64,000 bases of DNA from UBA4810 sp002479215 (GCA_049514435.1 JBEKVB010000003.1:1-64000); one strand, 5' to 3'. Shown: positions 1-9,928, numbered from the stretch's first letter. Made by a program: numbers and translations. The notes: generated by a model not told the origin, from the sequence alone.

Positions 1-2420
1 AGTCTTTCCAAGGTAAGCTGGACATTCTTTCTGCTTTCCTCGAGTTCCTGATTCTTCTTGATCAGTTCTTCCCGGTTTTTCTTTAAAGCATCATCAGCCC
101 GCTTGCGTTCGGTGATATCGCGAGAAACTCCACTGAATCCGATTTTTTTTCCTTTTGAATCTCTTATAAGAGACACTGAGATTTCGTTAAACTTTTTAGT
201 CCCATCTTTTCTGATAATTTCTATATCTATTACCTTAATTGGTTCACCAGTTTTGTACATATTATTAAAGATTTGATACATTCTTCTAATTGTTGCTTCA
301 TCTTGATACTGCCGGTTGTTCCTTCCGATCAATTCCTCTTTGGGATATCCAAGATTCCTGCATTCCGCATCATTAACAAATGTAAAATTACCCGCAAGGT
401 CAAGTTCAAAATAGCCCTCCTGTATGTTCTCCAGAATGTTTCGATATTTCTCCTCACTCTGGCGCAACGCTTCTTCTATACGTTTACGCTCTGTGACGTC
501 GTGTATATGAGAGATAAAGTATAAAGGGGCCCCGGCAGTGTTACGAATAAGCGAACTGGAAACTTCGCATGTCAGTACATCCCCTTTTTTATGAAAATAA
601 CGTTTTTCGAATATACTACTACCTATTTTCCCTTGTAGCGATTTTTGTATGAGCTCGGGGCTTTTACCAATGTCATCGGGATGAGCGATATCGTTGACTG
701 TCATGTGTTCAAGTTCTTCTTTGGTATAGCCGAAGATTTCGCACATTTTGTTGTTGACCCTTGCTAAATTTCCTTTGAGATCTACCAGACACATCTCCGT
801 GTTGGTGTTCTCAAAGGCAAGACGAAATCGCTCTTCGCTTTCTTGCATTATTTCTGCCGCCAGCTTTTGCTCGGTTATGTCTTCATACGTGCCCAGAATG
901 CCGATGGCGTGACCGGTGCGGTCGTGCAGGGGAGTTTTGCTGGTGCGTAACCACATCTGACTTCCGTCCGGTTTGTCTTGCGGCTCTTCGTAACCCACTT
1001 GTGTTAGGTTGTTTTCCATTACTTTTTTATCACCGGCACGATAAAGCAACGCAGTCTTCTTCCACGACAATTGGAAATCGTCTTTGCCGATGATTTCTTC
1101 CATGCTGGTCAATCCGGCATCTTGCATAAAGGGCTTGTTACATCCCCGATAAACATAGTTCCGATCTTTCCAAAAAACGCGCTGGGGGATGTTATCCAAG
1201 ACCAATTGGAGCATTTGCTGCGAACGATACAATTCCTCCTCGGCCAATTTGCGCGCGGTGATGTCCCGCGAAACACCCCGGAATCCAATCGGTTTGCCTT
1301 CACTATCCCTGATAAGAGATACGGAAGTTTCATAAATCGCTTTCGTCCCGTCTTTTCTGATAGCTTCAAGTTCTAGTATTTCTATCGGTTTACCCGTCCG
1401 GTAAAGTTCGTAGTAGGGCTGATATAATTTTTTAGCGGTTTCTTCATCCGTATGCCGCCGGTAGTTCATACCGATCAGTTCTTCTTTAGTATATCCCAGA
1501 TATCTGCAGTTTGCTTCATTCGTAAATGTATAATTACCATCAAGGTCAAGCTCAAAATAGCCTTCCCGAATGCTTTCCAGAATACTTCGATACCTTTCCT
1601 CACTCTGGTGCAACGTTTCTTCCATTTTTTTACGCTCGGTTATATCTCTGAAAATTCCTTGAAGAACTTTTTTCCCACTATATTCAATTACACTCCCCGA
1701 GATATCTACAAAAACTGTTTTGCCGTCTTTTCTCAAAACCGCCGTGTTATTTACGGTTCCTAAGCCATTCTGGTTTATCTCTTTAAAACCGTTTATTATC
1801 TTTTCCAGCTCTTCTGGAGGATGAATATTGGCAATATTGACTCCCCATAATTCTTGTCTTGTGTAGCCGAGAAGCTCTTCTGCTTTTTTGTTCAGTTCCA
1901 GCAAATTACCCTCATTATTCGCCAGCAGTATCGCATCACTGGCATTATCCAATAGAGTGCGGTACTTCTCTTCACTCTTCCCCAGTGCTTCTTCGGCCTG
2001 CTTGCGGCTGGTAACGTCTCTTATAATCCCTCTAAATCCTATTGGTTTATCTAATGAATCTTTTTTTATAGATGCTGAAGCTTCAATATATCTCTTAGCC
2101 CCATCTTTTCTAATAAGCTCATAGCTATAGTTTATACTGGTGTTTCCTGTTTTGTAAATTTCATTAAATACTTGAAACAGTCTTTTTGCTGTTTCTTTAT
2201 CTGTATATTGCCGGTAATTCATACCCATCAATTCCTCCCGGGAGTATCCATATATCCGGCACATTGAGTTATTGAAAAAAGTAAAGTTACCCTTGAGGTC
2301 TTCTTCATAATAACCCTCTTCAATGCTTTCCAGAATGTTGCGGTATTTCTCCTCATCCTTACGCAGAGGTTCTTCGTCCTTCCTACGCATAGTTTTTCTA
2401 CGTTCAGGAATATGTACCAT
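1..2420 (-). CDS. multi-PAS sensor protein (C-terminus outside window)
   Basis: The reading frame is open from ATG at 2420 to the window edge, at least 806 residues. Six PAS-PAC units follow each other. Each closes with a D(I/V)T-x-(R/Q)K motif, at about residues 134, 258, 385, 513, 640 and 767, so the period is very regular at 124-128 residues. No membrane segment or signal peptide is visible, so it is probably cytoplasmic. After the sixth PAS the chain enters a charged helix rich in E, K and N, typical of the linker before an output domain. The output domain (histidine kinase, GGDEF or other) lies outside the window. PAS domains bind small ligands or cofactors and sense redox, gas or light; the ligand cannot be told here. 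Units 1, 3 and 6 are much more alike than the rest. The start is chosen because no earlier Met is in frame near it. Kinase is the likeliest identity but is unproven. Confidence 0.85.
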   Translation of the reverse strand, partial: MVHIPERRKTMRRKDEEPLRKDEEKYRNILESIEEGYYEEDLKGNFTFFNNSMCRIYGYSREELMGMNYRQYTDKETAKRLFQVFNEIYKTGNTSINYSYELIRKDGAKRYIEASASIKKDSLDKPIGFRGIIRDVTSRKQAEEALGKSEEKYRTLLDNASDAILLANNEGNLLELNKKAEELLGYTRQELWGVNIANIHPPEELEKIINGFKEINQNGLGTVNNTAVLRKDGKTVFVDISGSVIEYSGKKVLQGIFRDITERKKMEETLHQSEERYRSILESIREGYFELDLDGNYTFTNEANCRYLGYTKEELIGMNYRRHTDEETAKKLYQPYYELYRTGKPIEILELEAIRKDGTKAIYETSVSLIRDSEGKPIGFRGVSRDITARKLAEEELYRSQQMLQLVLDNIPQRVFWKDRNYVYRGCNKPFMQDAGLTSMEEIIGKDDFQLSWKKTALLYRAGDKKVMENNLTQVGYEEPQDKPDGSQMWLRTSKTPLHDRTGHAIGILGTYEDITEQKLAAEIMQESEERFRLAFENTNTEMCLVDLKGNLARVNNKMCEIFGYTKEELEHMTVNDIAHPDDIGKSPELIQKSLQGKIGSSIFEKRYFHKKGDVLTCEVSSSLIRNTAGAPLYFISHIHDVTERKRIEEALRQSEEKYRNILENIQEGYFELDLAGNFTFVNDAECRNLGYPKEELIGRNNRQYQDEATIRRMYQIFNNMYKTGEPIKVIDIEIIRKDGTKKFNEISVSLIRDSKGKKIGFSGVSRDITERKRADDALKKNREELIKKNQELEESRKNVQLTLER

Positions 2421-2564
2421 TATTTTCCCCTGAATAAATTGACGCCGCGTTAACCAATTTTATCCAACATTTCATTTACAAATTCAAGAACTAAAAAAAT
2501 AACTCCAGGCAAGGATTCATCTGAAATCAGCGGAAGTCAAGTTTTGAGCAGCATTAACGTTGGA

Positions 2565-3812
2565 TTAAGGCTCTTCCAATTCGACAGATGTTTTATCGTC
2601 GAGCAGAATCTCGGCAGACGAGCCCGGCAATTCCTGAACAGTGCGTAATTTTCTTTGAATGGCACGCGATCTTTTCCTGACGTCATCCATTGAATCTGTT
2701 GCGTTCACCAGCTTTTTATGGACGGCATCCAATAGATCGCCATATTTACCAAATTCTGTTTTGACTTCGCCCAGCACTTTCCAGACTTCGCCGGAGCGTT
2801 TCTGAATTGCCAGGGAACGGAAACCCATTTGCAGGCTGTTTAAGATGGCGGCAAAAGTTGATGGGCCGGAAATCTCAACATGATATTCACGCCGCAACAA
2901 CTGGACTAATGCTGTCCGGCGAATGATTTCGGCATAAAGGCCTTCGGACGGCAAAAACATAATGCCGAAATCTGTCGTCACCGGCGGAGAAATATATTTG
3001 TTGAAAATATCTTTAGCCTCTTTTTTAATTATGGTTTCTAAAAGCCTTGCCGCTTCTTCAGCAGCGACCGCATCGGCATTTTCCTGCGCCTCGATCAGCC
3101 GCGAGTAGTCCTCCACCGGAAATTTAGCATCAACCGGAATCAGGACATGATCACCCTCCTGTTCGCCCTGGCCGGGAAGTTTAATCGCAAATTCCACGAC
3201 ATCGTTGGAATTCTCATGGATGCGGACGTTTTTGGCATACTGTTCCGGCGCTAGAATTTCCTCCAACAGAGCGCCCAGCTGAACTTCGCCCCAGGTGCCG
3301 CGCGTCTTGATATTGGTCAGCACCTTTTTTAAATCTCCAACTCCGGCGGCCAGGTTACGCATATCACCCAATCCTTGATGCACTTGTTCGAGCCGCTCCG
3401 AGACCTGCTTGAAAGATTCACCCAGCCTTTTTTCCAGTGTACTTTGCAGCTTTTCATCGACAGTCTCGCGCATCCGCTCGAGTTGGCGGGTATTATCCTC
3501 TTGAATCTGCTTTAGTTTTTCGTCTATAACAAGACGCACCGCTTCCATCTTTTGCTCGACGGAATCTCCGAATGATTTTAATGATCCCGCTAATTCCTCT
3601 CTTTCCTGACGAGCCTGAATTTGCGATTCGGCTCGGAATTTGGCGATTTCATCGCGCATTGAGCGATCGGTTCTTTCCTGAGAACTTAGCAATGAGTCCA
3701 ACTTGCCTGTGAGCGGTGTGAGATTGACAGGGCCTCGCTTTGACGGCCAGAATTGCAGTGCCAAAACAATCAGAACAAAAAATAAAATTACAGCCAAAAG
3801 CAGCATTTCCAT
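2565..3812 (-). CDS. rmuC: DNA recombination protein RmuC
   Basis: The protein has 415 residues, a normal RmuC length. A single N-terminal membrane anchor (residues 4-22) is followed by a long coiled coil (about 45-165, rich in E, K, Q and R). The RmuC domain starts at the R-G-T-W-G-E-V motif at 171 and continues with the conserved I-P-V-D-A-K-F-P stretch and the G-I-M-F-L-P-S-E-G motif. Family members have a restriction-endonuclease-like core and limit inversions at short inverted repeats. That is apt in a window full of inverted repeats, though this link is only suggestive. The gene stands alone, with 144 bp to the PAS gene on its 3' side and 108 bp to a lipoprotein gene on its 5' side. The family call is firm; the biochemical activity is not established for the family in general. 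Confidence 0.93.
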   Translation of the reverse strand: MEMLLLAVILFFVLIVLALQFWPSKRGPVNLTPLTGKLDSLLSSQERTDRSMRDEIAKFRAESQIQARQEREELAGSLKSFGDSVEQKMEAVRLVIDEKLKQIQEDNTRQLERMRETVDEKLQSTLEKRLGESFKQVSERLEQVHQGLGDMRNLAAGVGDLKKVLTNIKTRGTWGEVQLGALLEEILAPEQYAKNVRIHENSNDVVEFAIKLPGQGEQEGDHVLIPVDAKFPVEDYSRLIEAQENADAVAAEEAARLLETIIKKEAKDIFNKYISPPVTTDFGIMFLPSEGLYAEIIRRTALVQLLRREYHVEISGPSTFAAILNSLQMGFRSLAIQKRSGEVWKVLGEVKTEFGKYGDLLDAVHKKLVNATDSMDDVRKRSRAIQRKLRTVQELPGSSAEILLDDKTSVELEEP

Positions 3813-3920
3813 TTGATATTACCGGCAATATTCCAGCTGGAATTAAGATGTCTAAAATTATGGTATATGGTGAAAGCGGACTTTTTCTTCATCCGCTCTC
3901 ACCATACAGTATTGATGCAA

Positions 3921-4574
3921 TTAAAACACTCTTTGAAAATCTTTGTCTTTCATAATCATGGTGAAAGCCAAATCCACCAGCCGATAAGAGCGTTTCTCCA
4001 GGTCGGCAACATTTTCCGTCCCTGCCGCGCTCATTTTTACCGTAAAATCCTTTTCTAATTTTGTTTCGCCATTTTTATACAGGTATACCTTAAAGCTGAA
4101 TTCCTGATCGGTAAGAGATGTCAGGGTCATTCCGAATTCAGGTACGCCTCTGGCGGCTCGTGCCGCTTCTGGAGGTGGCTCATAACCATAACCCCACCCA
4201 TAACCCCACCCGTAACGGTAGCCATAAGGACGCGGACCGCCGGCATAGCGATAATCAATAATATTTACGCCGATATGACGGAAGGCTTTTTGAAAGCAAT
4301 ACCAGTAATAGCTTTCCAGTTGAGCATCGCCCTCATACATATATTTATTGTCGGCACTGTTATAGCTCCAGGCTTTTGTGTTCCCGGCCTGATTGGTAAA
4401 ACCGGCGAGAATCAACTTCTTCCCTTTATAATGACTGTAATCGCCGGCGCGAAATTGCGGCGTATATTTGCCCTGTTTCATCAGTATTTTGCTGCTGGCG
4501 GCACCGCATCCCACAAGAAAAAGACCGATAATGCAAACTAGGATTATACTTTTCCACGTAAAATTTTTTCTCAT
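3921..4574 (-). CDS. uncharacterised lipoprotein with Gly/Tyr/Trp-rich loop
   Basis: This 217-residue protein has a lipoprotein signal peptide: positive start, hydrophobic stretch 9-21, lipobox L-V-G-C with the Cys at 23. It is therefore probably anchored in the outer or inner membrane facing the periplasm. A distinctive segment around residues 115-135 alternates Gly with Tyr and Trp (repeats of G-Y-G-W and G-W-G-Y). The rest is a mixed alpha/beta domain with no motif I recognise. An excellent Shine-Dalgarno (AAAGGAGG) lies 9 bases before the ATG at 4574, which fixes the start. The neighbour rmuC has no evident functional link. Conserved lipoproteins with a G/Y/W loop occur in deltaproteobacteria, but I cannot name the family. 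Confidence 0.8.
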   Translation of the reverse strand: MRKNFTWKSIILVCIIGLFLVGCGAASSKILMKQGKYTPQFRAGDYSHYKGKKLILAGFTNQAGNTKAWSYNSADNKYMYEGDAQLESYYWYCFQKAFRHIGVNIIDYRYAGGPRPYGYRYGWGYGWGYGYEPPPEAARAARGVPEFGMTLTSLTDQEFSFKVYLYKNGETKLEKDFTVKMSAAGTENVADLEKRSYRLVDLAFTMIMKDKDFQRVF

Positions 4575-4755
4575 ATCTTAGATACCTCCTTTAAAAGTTA
4601 TCATGCAAAGTGAATTGTTTTTAAGGACGTGTAAATATAACGGTTAAAAGATGGAAGTGTCAAGTAAAATGACTGGCGCTTTATTAGCTGATTTTATTGC
4701 TTAACTTATTTAAAATTAAAAAAAATCTGAATCAATTTCAGAACATATTTGGAAG

Positions 4756-4784
4756 TTGCTTTATTTTCTGCTTTTCGGTATAAG
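4756..4784 (+). promoter_or_regulatory. candidate sigma-70 promoter for purLQ
   Basis: A TTGCTT hexamer (4756-4761) and TATAAG (4779-4784) are separated by 17 bp, about 70 bases before the purL start. The -10 matches 5 of 6 consensus bases, the -35 only 3. It is the best candidate in the 277 bp gap; no riboswitch-like structure was recognised there. Confidence 0.35.
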
Positions 4785-4851
4785 CGCGTCGTCTATCTTT
4801 TTTGGGAGGATATGATTCCAGAAAACACTTTTTATTTATAAGGTTAAAAAG

Positions 4852-7833
4852 ATGGCACATAGAATTGAAGTGGGTTTTAAAGAAGGCATTCGTGACGCTT
4901 TAGGCGAAAAAATAAAAAAGCGCATTATCGACAATCTTTCCCTTCCTGCTGAAAAAGTTGCCACTATTGAAGTTTATACAATAGCCGGGTCATTGTCGGA
5001 AGCTGAATTGCAAGAAGCAGCCGCGGGACCGCTCTCCGATCCGGTAATTCAGGAATTCTCGATTAATAAGCCACTGGCTAAATATTTTGACTGGCTTATC
5101 GAAGTCGGTTTTCGTCCGGGTGTCACCGACAATGTCGGAAAAACCGCCCGCGAGGCTATTGAACTCTTGTTTAGTGAAAAGATAAATGCGCGCAAAATAA
5201 GTGTTTATACATCCCGCCAATATTTAATCTGCGGAAAAATATCCAAAGCGGCCGCGGAAAAAATCGCCTCCGGCCTTCTGGCCAATGACCTTACCGAGCG
5301 TCATCAGGTCATTGCTGCAAGCGATTTTGATTTTAACTGCGGCCTGCCCGCCTATGTCCCGCAAGTGATGGGCAAAGACGAACCGCAGGTAGCGCAAATT
5401 AATCTGGCAGCATTCGCTGCCAATGCGCTGGTAAAAATCAGTCAGGAAACACTTCTAGCCCTGAATCTGGCAGAAATGAAAGCTATCCAGAGTTACTATC
5501 AAAATCCTGCCGTTATTAAAGCAAGGAAAAAAGTGGGACTCAATCAAGCTACAACGGATGTCGAACTGGAATGCCTGGCGCAGACCTGGTCGGAGCACTG
5601 CAAACATAAAATATTCAATAGCCGGATCGATTATACCGACGGTCGCAAAAAATTAAAAATTGATTCTCTTTTCAAAAAATATATCAAAGGTTCGACGGCC
5701 AAAATCCGCAAGGCCAAAGGCAAGAAAGATTTTTGCCTCTCCGTCTTTGTGGATAACGCCGGTGTTATTAAATTCAACGATGAACACAATTTAGTCTTCA
5801 AAGTAGAGACGCACAATTCGCCATCGGCACTGGATCCCTACGGCGGCGCGCTAACCGGTATTGTGGGCGTCAACCGCGATCCTTTCGGCACCGGCCTGGG
5901 CGCAAAACTGATTTTCAATACGGATGTCTTTTGCTTCGCTTCGCCCTTTCACAAAAAGAAACTACCGCCCCGCATACTCCATCCGCGCCGCATTTACGAA
6001 GGCGTGCGCGAAGGCGTGGAACACGGCGGCAATAAAAGCGGTATTCCCACCATCAACGGAAGCATTGTTTTTGATGAGCGGTTCTTGGGTAAACCCCTTG
6101 TTTACTGCGGTACTGCGGGCATCATGCCCGCACACCTTAGGAAAAAACCAACACACATCAAAGAAATAAAGCCCGGCGATGCGATCATCATGACCGGCGG
6201 ACGCATCGGCAAAGACGGCATTCACGGCGCAACTTTTTCTTCCGAAGAACTGCACGAAGGCTCGCCAGTTACCGCCGTGCAAATTGGTGACCCCATTACG
6301 CAAAAGAAAATGACGGATTTTCTGCTGGTGGCTAGAGACCGCGGGCTTTACCGCGCCATCACCGATAACGGCGCCGGAGGACTCTCTTCCTCGGTAGGCG
6401 AAATGGCTATCTATTCCGGCGGCTGTGAAATTGACCTGTCGCTTGCACCTTTAAAATATGCAGGCCTTCAACCCTGGGAAATTCTGGTATCGGAGGCGCA
6501 GGAACGCATGACGCTGGCGGTTGATCCCAAAAAAGTAAATGAGTTTTCAAAGCTTGCCCAAAAAATGGATGTGGAAGCGACAGCCCTGGGCAAGTTTACC
6601 AAATCCGGAAAATTTCATGTCTGCTACGGCAAAAAAACCATTGCCTATCTGGATATGGAATTTTTGCACGAGGGCGTTCCACAAATGAAACTGGCAGCTA
6701 AATGGAAAGCACCGAAAAATACCGAACCTACTTTTGCCGAACCCGCCACTTTAAACAAAGCCTTTATCCAGATGCTTTCGCGTCTGAATATCTGCTCCAA
6801 AGAAGCCGTTGTGCGTCAATACGATCATGAAGTACAAGGCGGCAGTGTAGTCAAACCGATGGTGGGTGCACAAAATGACGGGCCATCAGATGCAGGAATA
6901 GTCAGACCGATTCTCGATTCCATGGAAGGAGTCGTTGTGGCGCACGGCATATGCCCACGTTACAGCGATATAGATACCTATTCCATGACCGCCTGCGCCA
7001 TTGATGAAGCTATCCGCAATGCTGTGGCTGTAGGTGCTGATCTCGATAATCTGGCCGGCTTGGATAACTTCTGCTGGTGCGATCCTGTACAATCGGCTAA
7101 AACGCCCGACGGTGAATACAAGCTCGCGCAGTTGGTGCGCTCGAATATGGCCATTTATGACTACACTACCGCTTTCGGCGTGCCCTGCATTTCCGGAAAA
7201 GACAGCATGAAAAACGATTACCAAATCGGCAAAACGAAAATCTCGGTGCCGCCGACACTGCTTTATTCGGTGATCGGCAAAATTAAGGACGTACGCAAAG
7301 CCATTACGATGGACGCCAAGTGCCCACAGGATTTAGTTTATATTATTGGTGAAACCAGAGATGAACTGGGCGGCTCGGAATGGTTTTCCCTGCAGGGGGC
7401 AGTAGGCAATAAGGTACCGCAGGTGGATGTGAAAAAAGCTATTAAAAAATACAGAGCACTGCATAAAGCTATACAAGCAGGAATTGTGGCGTCTTGCCAT
7501 GATTGCTCAGACGGTGGATTGGGTATTGCACTTGCCGAAACCGCGTTTGCCGGCGGTCTGGGCATGAATATCGATTTAACTAATGTTCCTTATCGCGGTA
7601 AAAAACGTAACGATTATATTTTATTTTCCGAGACGGCCAGCCGTTTTGTAGTGACGATTCATCCCCAAGCGAAAAGCAAATTTGAAAAGATCATGGCTGG
7701 AAATGTTATCAGTGAAATCGGCTTTGTCTCAAGCGACGGACTCTTCCAAATAACCGGGTTGAATGGCAAATTAATTATTAAAGAAATAATAAGCAAACTT
7801 AAAGAAGCGTGGCAAAAGCCGCTTAATTTTTAA
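4852..7833 (+). CDS. purL: phosphoribosylformylglycinamidine synthase, PurL subunit (PurS-like N-terminus)
   Basis: This 993-residue enzyme catalyses the fourth step of de novo purine synthesis: FGAR plus ammonia and ATP gives FGAM, in the cytoplasm. The N-terminus holds two PurS-like units (about residues 1-75 and 83-155), each starting with I-E-V-G-F-(K/R)-x-G. Then comes the PurL core with the conserved W-S-E-H-C-K-H motif near 246-252 and the substrate loop H-N-S-P-S-A near 320. The second AIRS-like half contains G-K-D-S-M-K-N and ends with H-D-C-S-D-G-G-L. It lacks the C-terminal glutaminase of the 1200-1300 residue form; that function is supplied by the next gene, 13 bp downstream. So this is the intermediate arrangement: PurS fused to PurL, PurQ separate. 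The ATG is preceded only by a weak ribosome site. Confidence 0.95.
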   Translation: MAHRIEVGFKEGIRDALGEKIKKRIIDNLSLPAEKVATIEVYTIAGSLSEAELQEAAAGPLSDPVIQEFSINKPLAKYFDWLIEVGFRPGVTDNVGKTAREAIELLFSEKINARKISVYTSRQYLICGKISKAAAEKIASGLLANDLTERHQVIAASDFDFNCGLPAYVPQVMGKDEPQVAQINLAAFAANALVKISQETLLALNLAEMKAIQSYYQNPAVIKARKKVGLNQATTDVELECLAQTWSEHCKHKIFNSRIDYTDGRKKLKIDSLFKKYIKGSTAKIRKAKGKKDFCLSVFVDNAGVIKFNDEHNLVFKVETHNSPSALDPYGGALTGIVGVNRDPFGTGLGAKLIFNTDVFCFASPFHKKKLPPRILHPRRIYEGVREGVEHGGNKSGIPTINGSIVFDERFLGKPLVYCGTAGIMPAHLRKKPTHIKEIKPGDAIIMTGGRIGKDGIHGATFSSEELHEGSPVTAVQIGDPITQKKMTDFLLVARDRGLYRAITDNGAGGLSSSVGEMAIYSGGCEIDLSLAPLKYAGLQPWEILVSEAQERMTLAVDPKKVNEFSKLAQKMDVEATALGKFTKSGKFHVCYGKKTIAYLDMEFLHEGVPQMKLAAKWKAPKNTEPTFAEPATLNKAFIQMLSRLNICSKEAVVRQYDHEVQGGSVVKPMVGAQNDGPSDAGIVRPILDSMEGVVVAHGICPRYSDIDTYSMTACAIDEAIRNAVAVGADLDNLAGLDNFCWCDPVQSAKTPDGEYKLAQLVRSNMAIYDYTTAFGVPCISGKDSMKNDYQIGKTKISVPPTLLYSVIGKIKDVRKAITMDAKCPQDLVYIIGETRDELGGSEWFSLQGAVGNKVPQVDVKKAIKKYRALHKAIQAGIVASCHDCSDGGLGIALAETAFAGGLGMNIDLTNVPYRGKKRNDYILFSETASRFVVTIHPQAKSKFEKIMAGNVISEIGFVSSDGLFQITGLNGKLIIKEIISKLKEAWQKPLNF

Positions 7834-7846
7834 CAGGATTTAATGT

Positions 7847-8671
7847 ATGCCCCGCAAAGTAAAAGCAATCGTATTAACCGGCAACGGCACCAACTGTGAA
7901 ATGGAAATGGCGCGCGCCTGTAAACTGGCCGGAGCCGATGTGGTTGATATTGTGCATATCAGTGAATTACTCTACGGCGAAAAACGTCTGGCCGATTATT
8001 CTTTTCTGAATCTGCCGGGCGGCTTTCTGGACGGCGACGATCTGGGGTCGGCTAAAGCCTGTGCCAATCGTTTTTTGCATGCCCGCATTGCAGGAGAAAA
8101 TGAAATGCTCTTTGTGGAGCTTTTGCAATTCATCAACGACGGCAAGTTGATTCTGGGCGTCTGTAACGGCTTTCAACTGATGGTAAAGCTGGGTTTGCTG
8201 CCGGCGCTGGATGGCAATTACTCCGATCAGAGCACAACTTTGACTTTTAACGATTCGGGACGGTTTGAAGACCGCTGGATTTATCTTAAAGCCAATGCGC
8301 AAAGCCCCTGTATATTCACGAAAGGCATTGATCTAATATATTTGCCTGTCCGGCATGGCGAAGGTAAATTTATTCCCCGAGGTGATGCCGTTCTTAATTC
8401 CATCGAAAAGAAAAATCTTTTTGTCTTTCAATATTGTTCGGAAAGCGGCGCCGCAACGATGGATTATCCCGCCAATCCCAACGGTGCGGTGAAGGCCATT
8501 GCCGGAATCTGCAATGAAACAGGCAGGCTTTTCGGCATGATGCCGCATCCCGAAGCTTACCTGCACCGCACCAACCATCCGCGCTGGACCAGAGAAGCTC
8601 TGCCGGAAGAAGGTCAGGGACTGGCCATTTTCCGTAACGCAATAAACTTCATCCGTAGCAAAGAATTTTAA
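7847..8671 (+). CDS. purQ: phosphoribosylformylglycinamidine synthase, glutaminase subunit PurQ
   Basis: A class I glutamine amidotransferase of 274 residues that hydrolyses glutamine and channels ammonia to PurL. The nucleophile Cys sits in G-V-C-N-G-F-Q-L-M at about residue 106. The His and Glu of the triad are in M-P-H-P-E-A-Y near 233-239. An early G-N-G-T-N-C-E motif is typical for PurQ and for the glutaminase domain of long PurL. It is longer than Bacillus-type PurQ (about 227) and closer to the glutaminase domain of the fused enzyme. It lies 13 bp after purL and is surely co-transcribed. The 3' end runs straight into a dispersed repeat (8672 on), which separates it from the convergent phosphoesterase gene. 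Confidence 0.95.
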   Translation: MPRKVKAIVLTGNGTNCEMEMARACKLAGADVVDIVHISELLYGEKRLADYSFLNLPGGFLDGDDLGSAKACANRFLHARIAGENEMLFVELLQFINDGKLILGVCNGFQLMVKLGLLPALDGNYSDQSTTLTFNDSGRFEDRWIYLKANAQSPCIFTKGIDLIYLPVRHGEGKFIPRGDAVLNSIEKKNLFVFQYCSESGAATMDYPANPNGAVKAIAGICNETGRLFGMMPHPEAYLHRTNHPRWTREALPEEGQGLAIFRNAINFIRSKEF

Positions 8672-8797
8672 TTCCAGTTCTAAATTAAAGCCCTATCTTT
8701 GTTGGCATCGTCGGCGGCGTCCTCAACGTATTATTAATACGCCTCGTTGCCTCCTCCTTGCCGCCGCGATATCATCTTCTATTTAGAAATGGAACTA
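8672..8797 (-). repeat. dispersed repeat family A, copy 1
   Basis: A 126 bp element in the intergenic space between the convergent purQ and phosphoesterase genes. Its ends are imperfect inverted repeats (ATTCCAGTTCTAAATTAAAG and the complement of TTCTATTTAGAAATGGAACT). The interior carries the family core GAGGCGGC-AAGGAGGAGGC-ACGAGGCGTATT, read on the minus strand. Related copies occur near 33.3, 37.9, 44.5, 51.0, 60.3, 60.5 and 63.1 kb. It overlaps the last codon of the phosphoesterase by 3 bp. Confidence 0.8.
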
Positions 8798-9928
8798 CTC
8801 AGCTTTCTTCCCGATAATATCAATCACCGTAATCTCCGGTGGCGCAAAAAGGCGCACGGGTGGGCCCCAGGTACCGGTTCCTCTGCTCACATAAAGCAGC
8901 CTGTTTTTTCCCAATTCAGAATATCCATAATTGTGGGGGAAAAAAAAGCGTGTAACCAGTCCGAAAGGAAATATTTGGCCGCCGTGCGTATGCCCTGAAA
9001 TTTGCAAATTGAATTTCTCCCGATCATTAACATAAGGCTGGTGTTTTAAAAGCAAAACAAAGTTATCACTTTTCTCGGCCAGGGATTTTTGAAAACGGGA
9101 ATTATCTTTGGTCATCCCGAGCCTGCGGCCGGTTATATCATCCTCACCGAATATATTTATCCCGGCCACTTGCACTACCTCATCGCGCAGAATTACAAAA
9201 CCGGCGCTGCGAGTGAACTCCATCGCGCGTTTGATTCCGGCATAATATTCATGGTTGCCCATAATTGCATATTTGCCGTACTTCGGATTAATCGCGGCCA
9301 ATTGCTGCGCTTCCGGCAGCACATTATCGATCTCGCCATCCAGTAAATCTCCGGTGGAAACTAAAATATCGGGATTGGCCTCTCTTACTCTATCGAGAAT
9401 AACCTCCAAACGTTTTTCTCTGATAATTATTCCCACATGCACATCGGATATCTGAACGATACGGATTTTGCCGTTATTAGGTAAAAAATGTTCGGTCTGA
9501 ACTTCCAGCTTCTTAACCCGGATTCTTTGCGCATCAAAAAAGCCGTAAACTACAAAGATAAAGGCAAGGAAGACTGCTAATCCGAAAGCAATTGTATTGA
9601 GGTGGACAGCACCTGGACCAAAGCCTACGAGCTTATATAAATATCGAGTGATATCAAAAGTAACGCTCAGTAAAAAAAAGAGGAAAACAAAAGCCATCCA
9701 GATATAACCGATATAGGCAATAGTCCGTGCCAGTGTTTCCAGATGAACGGCTTCGATGAGTCTTACTATGACCGGGGCAAGGATCAGCAGTATCATTATT
9801 AAGATGATTATAACCTGCGGGATACCGGAAAAATGGAAAATGTTTATCGCCCGGGAAAAAGCATAAAAATTAATTCCACCGTAAAGGCAGAAAAAAACCA
9901 GAAGAAAAATAATCATACTCAGTTCCAT
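8795..9928 (-). CDS. membrane-anchored metallophosphoesterase
   Basis: A 377-residue protein with four predicted membrane helices (about 3-25, 37-58, 70-92, 110-131), then a calcineurin-like phosphoesterase domain. All metal-binding motifs are present in order: S-D-V-H (161-164), T-G-D-L-L-D (192-197), G-N-H-E-Y (224-228), H-Q-P (296-298) and S-G-H-T-H-G-G-Q (311-318). It is therefore probably active with a dinuclear metal centre. The architecture matches YkuE/YaeI-like phosphodiesterases; the domain should sit on the cytoplasmic face, but topology is inferred only. Substrate is unknown (phospholipid or nucleotide phosphodiester are family precedents). The gene is convergent with purQ and has no operon partner. 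Confidence 0.9.
   Translation of the reverse strand: MELSMIIFLLVFFCLYGGINFYAFSRAINIFHFSGIPQVIIILIMILLILAPVIVRLIEAVHLETLARTIAYIGYIWMAFVFLFFLLSVTFDITRYLYKLVGFGPGAVHLNTIAFGLAVFLAFIFVVYGFFDAQRIRVKKLEVQTEHFLPNNGKIRIVQISDVHVGIIIREKRLEVILDRVREANPDILVSTGDLLDGEIDNVLPEAQQLAAINPKYGKYAIMGNHEYYAGIKRAMEFTRSAGFVILRDEVVQVAGINIFGEDDITGRRLGMTKDNSRFQKSLAEKSDNFVLLLKHQPYVNDREKFNLQISGHTHGGQIFPFGLVTRFFFPHNYGYSELGKNRLLYVSRGTGTWGPPVRLFAPPEITVIDIIGKKAE

Noticed and set aside
4812..4842. Short leader frame (ATG ATT CCA ..., 9 codons) before purL
   Set aside because: The GGAGG is only 2 bases from its ATG, and no attenuator structure or codon bias for a purine-related signal is visible.
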